From Streptomyces profundus (GTDB lineage Bacteria > Actinomycetota > Actinomycetes > Streptomycetales > Streptomycetaceae), in assembly GCF_020740535.1 (NCBI RefSeq), contig NZ_CP082362.1:6693501-6757500 (forward strand): a stretch of DNA of 64,000 bases, in the 5' to 3' direction. The translations under genes were made by a program, and so were the position numbers. This document shows, piece by piece, positions 33,167-42,553 of this stretch (position 1 is the stretch's first letter; every line of letters starts with the position of its first letter). Under the pieces are notes generated by a model. That model was not told where the DNA came from, made no database searches, and saw only the letters and a list, made by a program, of their open reading frames with translations.

Positions 33167-36100
33167 TCAGGACGCCGTGTGGCCCCTTCCCACGTTGCTG
33201 CGGGCTGCCGCGCGGTTGATGTCGCGCGCTTCGCGGGACGTGATCACCTCGTCATCCACGAGCCGCTCGGTCACCCCCCTCACATGCCTGACGAACTGTC
33301 CGTGGTTCTCCCATGTCTGGTCGGACGTGATGAGATCGTTGATCGTGCATCCGTTGCCGACCTCCCGGTTCGGCACCCCGCTGTCGATGCCGCCGGCCAT
33401 CACGGTCGCCCGTTGGTCCGGATCGGTGCACGTGGTCGGGTCGACGGTCTCATCCGGGGCGAACTCCATCCAGTTCACCCGCGCCTGGCCGTCAGGGAAG
33501 ACGAGATACAACGCGAACGTCCCCTCGGTCGGCGTGAGTGCGAACGTCACGTCCTGCCAGGTGGCCGCGGTTTCGGCGATGGCGACGAGCGCGTCGTTGC
33601 CCTGGCCCGAGGAGTCCACCGCGGTGGCTCCCGCGTCCTCGTCGAACCGGTACCACGCGATGTCCCCACCGCCGAGATCGCCGCCGCCGGGGGTGGTGGC
33701 GAGAGATGCGATCTCGTCCTGGTCGAGGGCACGGCCGAAGATGTTGAAGTCGTCCACCGCGCCGTTGAGCAGCGGGTCGGGCTCCCACTGCGAGTCACCG
33801 ATCCAGTTCTGGTCCGTCTGGCCCAGGTCCGAGGGGGTCAGTGTGATGTTGTTGTTGGTTCCGACCGGCTCGCCGTTCAGATACAGCGTCCCGGTCGTCC
33901 CGGAGAGGCTGACCGCGACGTGCTGCCAGCCGTCGGTGGGAAGTGGCTGCGAGGCGTTGATCTGCTGCTCGCCCGAACCGTCGGTGATCGCGAACCTGAG
34001 GTTGCCGCTCCCGTCGGGGGCCGGGGTGAGGAACATGTAGTTGCCTGTTCCGGAGCCGAAGTCGAAGATCCTTGCCCACGACTGGTCGCCGTCCCAGTTC
34101 ACCCATGTCGAGATGGTGAAGTCCTCGACGTCGCTGACGATGCCCTCCGGCAGCTCGACGTTCTCCACCTGGCCGGGGCCATTGATCCGGATGGCGTTGC
34201 CGAAACCTTCTGGTCCCTCCGTCCGGGGTACTTCGACGCTCCCCTCGATCTGTCCGGTGCCGAGCAGTTCGCCGTCGGGGGCGTCCCTCCGTACCTCGAC
34301 CGTGGCATCCTCGGCCGCCGCAGCGCGCAGCGTGATCTCGCCGATGCCTCTGAGGTTGTAGGGCTCGTACGAGGCCCAGGCCCCGTTCTGGCCGGCTATG
34401 GCCTCGCCTCCGCCGGTCTCCTCGTCGTCCGCGGCGCTGGTGCCGATGTCCGACGAGTCGCCGAAGTGCTCCACCTCTTTCCGCTGCTGCTGAAGGAAGT
34501 GCGTCACGCCGCCGGTCAACTCCGGCGCGCCGGCCTCGCCGCCGTGGTCGGTGTAGCTGGCCGTCACGACGAGCGCGATGTCGGCGGCGTCGCCGTGCTC
34601 CGCGTCGGCCTGGGTGACGAGCACGCCTTCACAACCGGTTTCGGTTCCGCCCGGGTGCACGTGGGCGTTGCCGCCCTCATCGTGGTAGAGACCCTGCTGG
34701 ACGGTGACGCGCGCGCAGTCGATCGCGTCGCCGGAGCCGTCCTCGGCGTCCACCACCGAGACCTCGAACGGGATCTCGTCACCCCAGTCGAAGACCAGCC
34801 CGTTCTCCGGAAGCTCGATGGTCACCTCGGGACGGGTGTTTCCCGCCGTGATGGTGAGATTGGAGCTGCTGGAGCGCCCGGACGGGTCGGTGACGGTCAA
34901 CCGGGCGCTGTACTCGCCGGGTTCGGTGTAGACGTGGGTCGGGTTCGGCTCGTCCGATGTCGTGCCGTCGCCGAGGTCCCAGGTGTAGGTCAGCTCGTCG
35001 CCGTCCGGGTCGTGGCTGCCCTCGCCGGAGAAGTTCACCTCAAGCGGCGTGGGCCCCGAGTCCCGGTCGGAGTTGGCCTCCGCGACGGGGGTGCGTGACC
35101 CCTTGGTGTAGTTGATCTTGTACAGGCCGGAGTCCGGGTTCACGTTCCCGCCGCCGTAGTTGAAGTCCATGCCCCACTCGATCAGGTACATGGCTCCGTC
35201 AGGGCCGAACTCCATGTCGTGCGGGCTGCGGAACAGCGTGCTCGGCATGAACGGCTCGTAGCTCTCGTAGTCGCCGTTCTCATCGAGCCTGAGCGCGCCG
35301 ATCCACTTTCGGGACCACTCCATGACGAACACGGCGTCGTCGTAGTACTCCGGGAACTGGCCGTCTCCCAGGAGCCCTTCCTCGTAGTGGTAGACGTCGC
35401 CCGCGTAAGCGGTGCGACCGCCGCCCACCGGGATCTCCGGGAACTCCGGGGACTCCCCGTACGGGTACCAGATGAACGCGTCCTCCGCCGGCGGCACCAC
35501 GTCGAGGCCGGTGTTGAAGGGCGAGTCGTTGGCCGGACCGTTCTCGCAGTCGAAGAACTCGCCCGGCGTGTTGGTGGCGAAGTCCCATTCCCGGTACGGC
35601 TGGTTGTCGGCGATGCAGTAGGGCCAGCCGTAGTTGCCAGCTTCCCGGATCTGGTTCCACTCGTCGTAGCCACGCGGGCCCCGGTTGGGGTTGTCACTGC
35701 CGGCGTCGGGGCCGACCTCGCCCGCGTAGATCCAACCGGTGTCGTCGTCCACGGCGATCCGGAAGGGGTTGCGATGCCCCATGGTGTAGATCTCGGGCCT
35801 GGTTCTCTCGGTGCCCGGTGGGAAGAGGTTCCCCTCGGGAACCGAGTAGGTGCCGTCGTCCTCGGGCGTGATCCGCAGGATCTTGCCCCGCAGGTCGTTG
35901 GTGTTGCCCGAGGTGCGTCGCGCGTCGTAGGAGTGCTTGGCGTCCTGGCTGTTGTGCTGGTCGTGGACACGGCCATCGATCGGCGTGAAGCCGTTCGACG
36001 CGAAGTGCGCGGTGTCGTCACCGGTGGAGATGAGGAGGTTTCCGTCGGGACCGAACGTCATCGAGCCCGCGGAGTGACAGCACACCTCCCGCTGGTGCGG

Positions 36101-37255
36101 GATCTCCAACAGGACCTCCTCGGAGTCCATGTCGAGGGTGGTCCCGTCGAGGGTGAAGCGCGCGACGTGCTGTACCTCGGGTGAGGGGGCGCTGTAGAAG
36201 AGGTAGAGCCACTGGTTGCTCTCGAAGTCCGGATCGAGGGCGATGCCCAGCAGCCCGTTCTCGTTGCCGCGGTGAACGGGGATCTGTGCGGCGACGTTCA
36301 CACCACCGGTCTCGGGGTCCCAGATCTTGACCGCGCCGCCCAACTCGACGTAGATGACCCGTCCGTCGGGGGCGACGGCCAACTCCATCGGGTTGGCGGT
36401 GTTGTCGTCGAGGGCGACCTTCTCGAACGAGGCCTCCGTCGGGGTTCCCTCGCGTGGCTCGCCGCAGTCGCCCTCGGCGGCACCGGCAGCCCACTGGACG
36501 CCGCCGAGAATGTGCTGACGCAACAGGGGCTCGTCGTAGTGCTCCGGCTCGTGGCCGAGAGCCGTGTACCAGGCGCGCCCGCCGTCGAAGTTGGAGCACC
36601 AGGCGATCGGGTGATCGTCACCCATCGCGCCCGATCCCGGGTTGTACGTCGACTCGTCCAGCGTGGCGAGTACGTGGACCTTCTCGCGCGGGTTGGCGGT
36701 GAAGTTGTACCACTCGTCCGTGCGGACCCACTCGGCCGGGAGTTCGGCGGTGGACGGGTGTGTCGGGTCCTCGATGAGCACCGTCGCTTCCTGGAACTGG
36801 TCGGCGCCCGAGGGATGGTTCCGGAAGAAGGCGTCACCCATCAGGTCCGACCACCAGGGCCAGTCCGTCTTGTCCATGTTCGAGGAGGAGTGCAGGCCGG
36901 CGACCCCACCGCCGCCCTGGACGAAGCGCTCGAACGCCTGCCGTTGGTCGGCGTTCAGGGTGTCCTCGCCGTCGGTGTAGAGGACCACGGCCGCGTAGTG
37001 GGCCAGTTGCTCGTCCGTGAAGACCGAGGCGTCCTGAGTCTCCGTTACGGCGAAGCCGTGCTCCTCGCCCAACTCCTCAACAGCCGTGATGGCCGCCGGG
37101 ATTGACCCGTGCCGGAAGCCGGTAGTCTTGTGGAAGAACAGTACTTCGTACTCGTGCTCGGTCTCATGCGCGACACTGGTGGACACTCCTGGGAGGAACG
37201 AGATCAGGAATGCTGTCACCACCGTGAACAGCGCGCATCGTCTGAATCTTCGCAT
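33167..37255 (-). CDS. Giant secreted ThuA / sorbosone dehydrogenase-like / PKD / CBM protein
   Basis: 1362 residues with a signal peptide (RCALFTVVTAFLISFLPGVSTSVAHE). Order: ThuA glutamine-amidotransferase-like domain (about 35-255, LFFHKTTGFRH; GGVAGLHSSSNMD; HPIAWCSNFDGGRAWYTALGH); six-bladed soluble glucose/sorbosone dehydrogenase domain (about 275-720, GLLGIALDPDF; REVCCHSAGSMTFGPDGNLLISTGDD); PKD (about 735-815, VNFSGEGSHDPDGDELTYTWDLGDG); an Ig-like module; a CBM6-like domain split by an inserted LamG-like domain (about 1020-1212); and a conserved C-terminal tail. GGAG lies 6 bases before ATG 37255. It probably acts outside the cell on glycans; the substrate is unknown. Confidence 0.85.
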   Translation of the reverse strand: MRRFRRCALFTVVTAFLISFLPGVSTSVAHETEHEYEVLFFHKTTGFRHGSIPAAITAVEELGEEHGFAVTETQDASVFTDEQLAHYAAVVLYTDGEDTLNADQRQAFERFVQGGGGVAGLHSSSNMDKTDWPWWSDLMGDAFFRNHPSGADQFQEATVLIEDPTHPSTAELPAEWVRTDEWYNFTANPREKVHVLATLDESTYNPGSGAMGDDHPIAWCSNFDGGRAWYTALGHEPEHYDEPLLRQHILGGVQWAAGAAEGDCGEPREGTPTEASFEKVALDDNTANPMELAVAPDGRVIYVELGGAVKIWDPETGGVNVAAQIPVHRGNENGLLGIALDPDFESNQWLYLFYSAPSPEVQHVARFTLDGTTLDMDSEEVLLEIPHQREVCCHSAGSMTFGPDGNLLISTGDDTAHFASNGFTPIDGRVHDQHNSQDAKHSYDARRTSGNTNDLRGKILRITPEDDGTYSVPEGNLFPPGTERTRPEIYTMGHRNPFRIAVDDDTGWIYAGEVGPDAGSDNPNRGPRGYDEWNQIREAGNYGWPYCIADNQPYREWDFATNTPGEFFDCENGPANDSPFNTGLDVVPPAEDAFIWYPYGESPEFPEIPVGGGRTAYAGDVYHYEEGLLGDGQFPEYYDDAVFVMEWSRKWIGALRLDENGDYESYEPFMPSTLFRSPHDMEFGPDGAMYLIEWGMDFNYGGGNVNPDSGLYKINYTKGSRTPVAEANSDRDSGPTPLEVNFSGEGSHDPDGDELTYTWDLGDGTTSDEPNPTHVYTEPGEYSARLTVTDPSGRSSSSNLTITAGNTRPEVTIELPENGLVFDWGDEIPFEVSVVDAEDGSGDAIDCARVTVQQGLYHDEGGNAHVHPGGTETGCEGVLVTQADAEHGDAADIALVVTASYTDHGGEAGAPELTGGVTHFLQQQRKEVEHFGDSSDIGTSAADDEETGGGEAIAGQNGAWASYEPYNLRGIGEITLRAAAAEDATVEVRRDAPDGELLGTGQIEGSVEVPRTEGPEGFGNAIRINGPGQVENVELPEGIVSDVEDFTISTWVNWDGDQSWARIFDFGSGTGNYMFLTPAPDGSGNLRFAITDGSGEQQINASQPLPTDGWQHVAVSLSGTTGTLYLNGEPVGTNNNITLTPSDLGQTDQNWIGDSQWEPDPLLNGAVDDFNIFGRALDQDEIASLATTPGGGDLGGGDIAWYRFDEDAGATAVDSSGQGNDALVAIAETAATWQDVTFALTPTEGTFALYLVFPDGQARVNWMEFAPDETVDPTTCTDPDQRATVMAGGIDSGVPNREVGNGCTINDLITSDQTWENHGQFVRHVRGVTERLVDDEVITSREARDINRAAARSNVGRGHTAS

Positions 37256-37477
37256 GGCTTACTCCATGACGTGGATGCGAATGCGGTTCGTTGATGTGCT
37301 GATGGTCGAACTCGACGGTCCGCACGGCTCACCCGAGGCGCTTCCACGGTGGAGAGGGGATTCTCCAGGAGGCTGACGTCGGCTCGCGTGGGATCGGCGG
37401 CGTGCGGGGGAGACGCCGAGTGAACCTGGGAACTCCAGCCGGGGCCGGCATCTCGTCGGCCCTTCGGCGACCCGGCG

Positions 37478-37493
37478 GGCGGCTCAAGCCGCC
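37478..37493 (-). terminator. Short terminator hairpin after the isomerase gene
   Basis: GGCGGC (37478-37483) and GCCGCC (37488-37493) flank a TCAA loop, 13 bp after the stop of the minus-strand isomerase. It probably ends the transporter-isomerase operon. Confidence 0.4.
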
Positions 37494-37506
37494 GGATCGC
37501 CGGCCG

Positions 37507-38382
37507 CTACCGCCTGCCCCCTTCCCCAGTCACCTCGGTGAGAAAGGACAGGCCGTCGATGGCGATCGCGTCCTGGCTCGGTGCCAACGGGCGCCAGATG
37601 GAGGCGGCCGTCGCCATCGTCTCGTTCTCCTCGGTGAAGGTCTCGATCACCAGCGGGCCCTGGTACCCGGCCGTGTCCAGGGCCGCGACGATGCCCGACC
37701 AGTCGAGGTGGCCGGCGCCCGGGGCACCCCGGTCGTTGGCGGCGACCTGGACGTGCGCGATCCGGCCCGCCGCCGTCCGGATCGCTTCCGGGACGCAGCG
37801 CTCCTCGATGTTCATGTGGAAGAGGTCCAGGCCCACGCCCCACCCCTCGGGCGGCAGACCCGTCATCGCGTCGAGCGCCTGGTCGACGGTGTTGATCAGG
37901 CTTGTCTCGAACCGGTTCAGGGGCTCGACCGCCACCGTGACGCCGGCGTCGGCCGCGTGCGACAGCACGGGTGCCAGGCTCTCCCTGAGCTGCTCGTAGC
38001 AGGCGCGCCGCTCCGCCGCGGTGACGCGCCAGGTCCGTCCCACCGATGCGTAGGCCGGCCCGGCGACCACCGGTGCGGAGACGGCGGACGCCACGTCCAC
38101 CACACGCCGCACATAGTCCTGTGTGGCGGTGATCGTCGCGCGGTCGGCGGCCACCAACTCGCGTCCGGGGGCCATGGCCAGGACGACCGTGGCCGACAGG
38201 CCCAGGGAGTCGAGCAGCCGCGCGGCGCGGTGGGGGTCCCAGTCGCCCACGTTCTCCACCGGAAGCTCGATCACGTCGAAGCCCCAGGCGCGGATACGCG
38301 GCGCCAGTTCGGCCAGCCGCTGGTCGGTCAGGGGCGAGGCCCACACCCACGTGCTGACCCCGAACGTCCTGGTCGTGTTCAT
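37507..38382 (-). CDS. Sugar isomerase/3-epimerase, xylose-isomerase-like TIM barrel
   Basis: 291 residues of the AP-endonuclease-2/xylose-isomerase-like fold. The metal-binding glutamate and aspartate motifs of ketose 3-epimerases are visible: VAVEPLNRFETSLINT (E at about 152), GLDLFHMNIEE, HVQVAANDRGAPGAGHLDW and VIETFT (final Glu). This pattern matches D-psicose/D-tagatose 3-epimerase and inosose-isomerase relatives. Downstream in the same direction as the transporter operon, after a 103-bp gap holding a palindrome. It likely isomerises the sugar oxidised by the Gfo/Idh enzyme. Confidence 0.82.
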   Translation of the reverse strand: MNTTRTFGVSTWVWASPLTDQRLAELAPRIRAWGFDVIELPVENVGDWDPHRAARLLDSLGLSATVVLAMAPGRELVAADRATITATQDYVRRVVDVASAVSAPVVAGPAYASVGRTWRVTAAERRACYEQLRESLAPVLSHAADAGVTVAVEPLNRFETSLINTVDQALDAMTGLPPEGWGVGLDLFHMNIEERCVPEAIRTAAGRIAHVQVAANDRGAPGAGHLDWSGIVAALDTAGYQGPLVIETFTEENETMATAASIWRPLAPSQDAIAIDGLSFLTEVTGEGGRR

Positions 38383-38431
38383 CGGTACTCCGATCCTCCC
38401 GTTCCGCTTTCTCTGTCGACCCCACCCCTGA

Positions 38432-38453
38432 GCGGGGACGCCGGCGTCCCCGC
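38432..38453. terminator. Perfect 22-nt palindrome between livF-like gene and isomerase gene
   Basis: GCGGGGACGCC (38432-38442) and its exact complement (38443-38453) form a loopless palindrome that folds with a small loop. It lies 33 bp after the ABC ATPase stop and 50 bp before the isomerase ATG, so it may be an intercistronic attenuator that lowers isomerase expression. Confidence 0.45.
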
Positions 38454-38485
38454 ACCCGCGTGGGCGTGCTCCGTGCGGCCGGATG

Positions 38486-39217
38486 TCACGGATGTGCCCC
38501 TTCGTCCGCGCCGACGCCGAGATACCTGCGCTGCTGGTCCGGCCGGGTCAGCAGCTCGTCGCCCGTGAACTCGGCCTCCAAGCGGCCGGAAACCATGACG
38601 AGTTGCCGTTTCGCCAGCCGGACGGCCGCACGCAGGTTCTGCTCGACGACCAGCACGGCCACTCCCTCGTCCACCAGGTGGTGGACGGCGTCGACCAGGA
38701 CATCGACGATGGTCGGGGCCAACCCCTCGGACGGCTCGTCCATCACGATCAGACGCGCGTTCAGCAGGAGGGCCCGTCCGACAGCGAGCATCTGTTGCTC
38801 CCCGCCGGAGAGAGCCGCGCCGCCGTGTCTCCTCCGCTCGGCGAGCCGCGGGAAGAGACCGTAGACCGCCTCGGGGGTCCAACGTTTGCCGCGGGTTCTC
38901 CCGGCCAGCATGGCGAGGTGCTCGTCCACGGTGAGGGACGGGAAGAGCCGGCGGCCCTGCGGCACGTAGGCGATGCCGGCGTTGGCGATCCTCTCGGGCG
39001 GTCGGCCCGTCAAGTCCACGCCCCCCAACAGGATTTCACCGCCCGTCGTGGGGAGGAATCCCACCAGGGTGTCGCAGAGCGTGGTCTTTCCCATGCCGTT
39101 CCGGCCGACGATACCGACCGCCTCGACTCCCATGCTGAAACCAAGATCCTCCAGGACGACGGAGGCCCCGTGGCCGGCCCGCAGTCCGCGGACATCGAGA
39201 AGGGGAGCGGTGGTCAT
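38486..39217 (-). CDS. livF: HAAT-type ABC transporter ATPase (LivF-like)
   Basis: 243 residues. Walker A GRNGMGKTT, LivF-typical YVPQGRRLFPSLTVDEHL, signature LSGGEQQMLAVGRAL, Walker B LIVMDEPSEGLAP and switch VEQN. It is the short ATPase of a branched-chain-amino-acid-type importer. It overlaps the LivG-like gene by 4 bases (ATGA). In this locus the substrate is more likely a sugar derivative or carboxylate than leucine, judged from neighbours. Confidence 0.9.
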   Translation of the reverse strand: MTTAPLLDVRGLRAGHGASVVLEDLGFSMGVEAVGIVGRNGMGKTTLCDTLVGFLPTTGGEILLGGVDLTGRPPERIANAGIAYVPQGRRLFPSLTVDEHLAMLAGRTRGKRWTPEAVYGLFPRLAERRRHGGAALSGGEQQMLAVGRALLLNARLIVMDEPSEGLAPTIVDVLVDAVHHLVDEGVAVLVVEQNLRAAVRLAKRQLVMVSGRLEAEFTGDELLTRPDQQRRYLGVGADEGAHP

Positions 39218-40002
39218 GTCGTCGCCTCCGTGCCCAGATAGATCCGGTGGACGCGCGGATCGCTCCGCACCTGCCCGGGGGTGCCGGCGGTGACCTGCTC
39301 GCCGTCGGCCATCACCACCACTCGCTGGGCGACCCGGAAGGCCACGTCCATGTCGTGCTCGATGAGCAGCAGAGTGAGGTCCTCGTCGAAGGACTCAAGC
39401 AACTCGACCAACCGCTCGCGCTCTCCTCGCGACAGCCCGGACGCCGGCTCGTCGAGCAGCATGACGTCCGGTCGCGTGGAGATCGCCATGCCGAGTTCGA
39501 GTTGGCGCTGCTGCCCGTGGGCGAGTTCCCCGGCCACCGTGTCGAGCTGCCCGGAGAGCCAGACCCGGTCGGCCACGCCGGCCGCCTCCTCGTCGGTTCG
39601 CCGATCGGCGGCGGTCCGCCAGAGTGCCCAGTGCCGACCCCGGTGGCCGGTGAGAGCGAGATAGATGTTCTCCCGCACGGTGAGGCCGCTCAGAGCCCGT
39701 GCCTTCTGGTAGGTCCGTGCGACGCCCAGCCGGGGCCGGTGGCGCGAGGGCCGGTGGACGCATTCGACGCCCTTGATGACGACGGAGCCCTGGCCCGGCG
39801 TCACGTCACCGGCGATCACGTTGAACAGCGTGCTCTTACCGGCTCCGTTCGGTCCGATGACGGCCAGTCGCTCGCCCCGCGCGATGTCCAGATCGACACC
39901 GCGCAGGGCCAGCAGACCGCCGAACGCCACCGATACCGCGCGGACCCGCACGACCGGAGTCGAGTCGCTCCGCTCGGGCGGCGCGGTGTTGGGGTGGGCC
40001 AT
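39214..40002 (-). CDS. livG: HAAT-type ABC transporter ATPase (LivG-like)
   Basis: 262 residues. Walker [37 protein letters not shown], signature region LAHGQQRQLELGMA, Walker B VMLLDEPASGL and IEHDMD. ATG 40002 is chosen because upstream codons have no family similarity. Starts 17 bp after the substrate-binding protein gene and overlaps the LivF-like gene (ATGA). Confidence 0.9.
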   Translation of the reverse strand: MAHPNTAPPERSDSTPVVRVRAVSVAFGGLLALRGVDLDIARGERLAVIGPNGAGKSTLFNVIAGDVTPGQGSVVIKGVECVHRPSRHRPRLGVARTYQKARALSGLTVRENIYLALTGHRGRHWALWRTAADRRTDEEAAGVADRVWLSGQLDTVAGELAHGQQRQLELGMAISTRPDVMLLDEPASGLSRGERERLVELLESFDEDLTLLLIEHDMDVAFRVAQRVVVMADGEQVTAGTPGQVRSDPRVHRIYLGTEATT

Positions 40003-40019
40003 GTCCGCTCTCTCCCGTC

Positions 40020-41486
40020 TCAACTCTGGGGAACGCCGTCGACGACGGGGGTGGCTTGGCCTTCCCACGGCAGGTCGCGCTCGTCGCACGCCGGGAAGTC
40101 CCGACCGGGCGAGGGCGTGTCCGGACTGAACGTGCCGCCGAAGGACTGGTCCACGCCGGGGACGATGGCCACGGTCTCCTGGACGACCTCACCGGCGTCG
40201 TCCACCACGAGCCGGGAGAGCCCGACGTCCACGACGCCGCTGTTGTTCTCGTCCAGGCTGATGGGGCCGTAGGGCAGGTCGAGGGTGAGGCCGGCGAGCG
40301 CCGCGTGGAACGCGTCGACGTCGGAGATGTCGCCGTCGACCGCCTCCAGGGCTTCGACCAGCGCCACGCCGGCCGTGTAGTACCCGTAGAAGAACCCGAA
40401 GGCCGCGGCGGTCGAGGGCGGGGCGGGCTCGTTGCCGCTCAACGATCCGGCGATGCTCTCCCACGTCGCGTCGGCGCTCGCCAGGTACTCCTCGATCTCC
40501 GGGGTCATGACGTCGCCTGGCAGGGTGGCGAAGCCACCGATGTGCGCACCGGCGATGTCGCTGCCGAGGGCCTGGGCCAGGTCCGGGTTGAAGAACAGAT
40601 TGCCCGCGTGCTGGTCGCCCGTCAGGTCGCCCTTGGAGTTGATGAACGCCTCCAGCGCGGCCTGGGTCCCGGTGCCGCCGACGGCCCAGAAGTAGCCGTC
40701 GACCTCGTCGGGGTTCGGGAGTTGGGCGATGTAGGAGGAGTAGTCCGTGGTTCCCAGCGGGGGGAAGACCCGGTGCGTGACGTCGCCGCCGACGGCGCAG
40801 AAGTCGGCGACGAAGCCGGCCGCCGACGTGTGGCCGAAGCTGTAGTCGTCCGCGATGACCGCGACATCGCGCCAGCCCTGCTGGTGGTAGAGCAGGTCGC
40901 CCAGCCCCGCGTTCCAGATCGCGCCGTCACCGTAGAACCGGAAGTAGTTGGGGGCCTGGATCTGGAGGGTCTGCTCCTGCGACCCCGAGATGCCGGCGAG
41001 GACCGTGAGCTCGGGATTGGCCTTCGCGTACTCGGCCACGGCCATGCCCTCGTCGCCGGAGAGCGGGCCGACGATGACATTGGCCCCGTTCTGCTCCACC
41101 AGGAGGCGTACTTCCTGCAAGATGCGGTCGGCGGTGTCGTCTCCACAGCCGATCCCGACGAGTTCGATCGGGGTGCCGGCCGCCTCCGCGCCGCTGAAGC
41201 CGTCCAGCGCGCTGGTCGACGAGTTCGAGGTGGCGCCGGCGAACCGGGCCAGTGCGAGTGTTGTGCCGGCGGCCGCGTCCTCGTGGAAGCCGCCGAACGG
41301 GCCCTCGCACTGGCCGAGGATGCCCAGCTTGACCCCGTCCCCGTCCGCGGCGGCCGTTCCTCCCGAACCCTGCTGGTCGGCGGGCAGTCCCGCCGAGTCG
41401 TCCCCGCCACCGCATCCGGCGGTCACCAGCACCAGGGCCGCCGCCAGCGAGGCCGCCGGAGCCGTTCTCCGTCTCAGCTTGCTCAT
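40020..41486 (-). CDS. HAAT-type substrate-binding lipoprotein (LivJ-like)
   Basis: 488 residues with lipoprotein signal RTAPAASLAAALVLVTAGCGGG (lipobox VTAGC). The mature part is a type I periplasmic-binding fold: GVKLGILGQCEGPFGG, VIVGPLSGDEGMAVAEYAKANP, WRDVAVIADDYSFGHTSAAGFVADF. It is longer than typical LivJ (about 370) because of an extended linker and C-terminal tail. Its ATG overlaps the permease stop (ATGA). The ligand cannot be predicted. Confidence 0.88.
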   Translation of the reverse strand: MSKLRRRTAPAASLAAALVLVTAGCGGGDDSAGLPADQQGSGGTAAADGDGVKLGILGQCEGPFGGFHEDAAAGTTLALARFAGATSNSSTSALDGFSGAEAAGTPIELVGIGCGDDTADRILQEVRLLVEQNGANVIVGPLSGDEGMAVAEYAKANPELTVLAGISGSQEQTLQIQAPNYFRFYGDGAIWNAGLGDLLYHQQGWRDVAVIADDYSFGHTSAAGFVADFCAVGGDVTHRVFPPLGTTDYSSYIAQLPNPDEVDGYFWAVGGTGTQAALEAFINSKGDLTGDQHAGNLFFNPDLAQALGSDIAGAHIGGFATLPGDVMTPEIEEYLASADATWESIAGSLSGNEPAPPSTAAAFGFFYGYYTAGVALVEALEAVDGDISDVDAFHAALAGLTLDLPYGPISLDENNSGVVDVGLSRLVVDDAGEVVQETVAIVPGVDQSFGGTFSPDTPSPGRDFPACDERDLPWEGQATPVVDGVPQS

Positions 41487-42553
41487 GTCGCCATTCCTCC
41501 ACTTTCCTTCGCTCGCTTACCGGTGGACGGGGATCCGCCCAGTGCCGGTCCTTGCAACGCGGTGATGCGGGCCCCGACATGGCGGCGCAGCCGCTGGACG
41601 ATTCCGGTGAGCCCTTCCGGTGAGAGCACCATGATCAGCAGGACGATCACACCGATCACGGTGTTGAAGCGGGCCTCGGTGATCCCGATCTCGTCGATCA
41701 GCGGGAGGTCCCTCAAGTAGGTGAAGACCCACACGTAGACGAAGGCACCCAGCCAGGCGCCCTCAAAGGACGTGATGCCACCGATCACCGCGATGATCAG
41801 CAGGATCAGAGTGGGACCCGTCGCGATCGACGCCGGGTCGATCTGGCCGTTCCACCACACGTTGAGCAGCCCGCTCAAACCGGCCACGAAGCCGGCCAGC
41901 GAGAACGCCAGCGTCCGGTACAGCCGCACGTTGAATCCCAACGAGGCCATGCGCACGGGGTCGTCGCGGACACCCTGTAGCGCCAGCCCGAACGGGGTCC
42001 GTCCGGCTGCCCGAAAGCCGAGGTAGGCCAGCACCGAGAGCAGCAGGCCCGCGTAGTAGAGGCGGACCGGCGGTCCCAGGAAGTCGGGACGCTGGATGCT
42101 GGTGATACCACCGGGGCCGGAGATCTCGACGATCTGCGCGAACACGAAGTAGCCGATGACGGCGTAGACGAACGTGAGCATCAGGAAGTAGATCCCCGTG
42201 CTGCGGCTGGCGATCGCGCCCAGGACGAACGCCACCGCGACGGTCACCAGGAGCGCGAAGCCGATGGCAACCCACGGGGACCAGCCCAGATTCAGGCCCC
42301 GGGACCCGGTCTCCTGGGCCGCGTTGCCGAACATGAAACCCGCGACACCGAACAGCAGGAACTGGGCGAGCGAGGTCATGCCCCCGTACTTGGCGAGGAA
42401 GACGATGGTCGCGGCGGCCAGCCCGAGGATGAACGTCTGCGTCATGACGAAGTTGACGAAGAACGCCGTTGTCAGGTTCGGCAGGAGGAGCAGGACGGCG
42501 ACCAGGGCGGCGCCGAGTAGGTTTGACGAGGTCAGCAGGCGACGGGCGGTCAT
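41483..42553 (-). CDS. livM: HAAT-type permease (LivM-like)
   Basis: 356 residues, about 10 membrane helices. Family motifs GLAAATIVFLAKYGGMTSLAQFLLFGVAG, STGIYFLMLTFVYAVIGYF and ALQGVRDDPVRMASLGFNVRLYRTLAFSLAGFVAGLSG (EAA-like loop). ATG 42553 overlaps the LivH-like stop by 4 bases and its own stop overlaps the binding-protein ATG, so the five transporter genes are translated in series. Confidence 0.9.
   Translation of the reverse strand: MTARRLLTSSNLLGAALVAVLLLLPNLTTAFFVNFVMTQTFILGLAAATIVFLAKYGGMTSLAQFLLFGVAGFMFGNAAQETGSRGLNLGWSPWVAIGFALLVTVAVAFVLGAIASRSTGIYFLMLTFVYAVIGYFVFAQIVEISGPGGITSIQRPDFLGPPVRLYYAGLLLSVLAYLGFRAAGRTPFGLALQGVRDDPVRMASLGFNVRLYRTLAFSLAGFVAGLSGLLNVWWNGQIDPASIATGPTLILLIIAVIGGITSFEGAWLGAFVYVWVFTYLRDLPLIDEIGITEARFNTVIGVIVLLIMVLSPEGLTGIVQRLRRHVGARITALQGPALGGSPSTGKRAKESGGMAT

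Noticed and set aside
33029..36184. Long plus-strand frames opposite the ThuA/dehydrogenase gene
   Set aside because: Antisense shadows; the minus-strand gene has a signal peptide and continuous domain structure.
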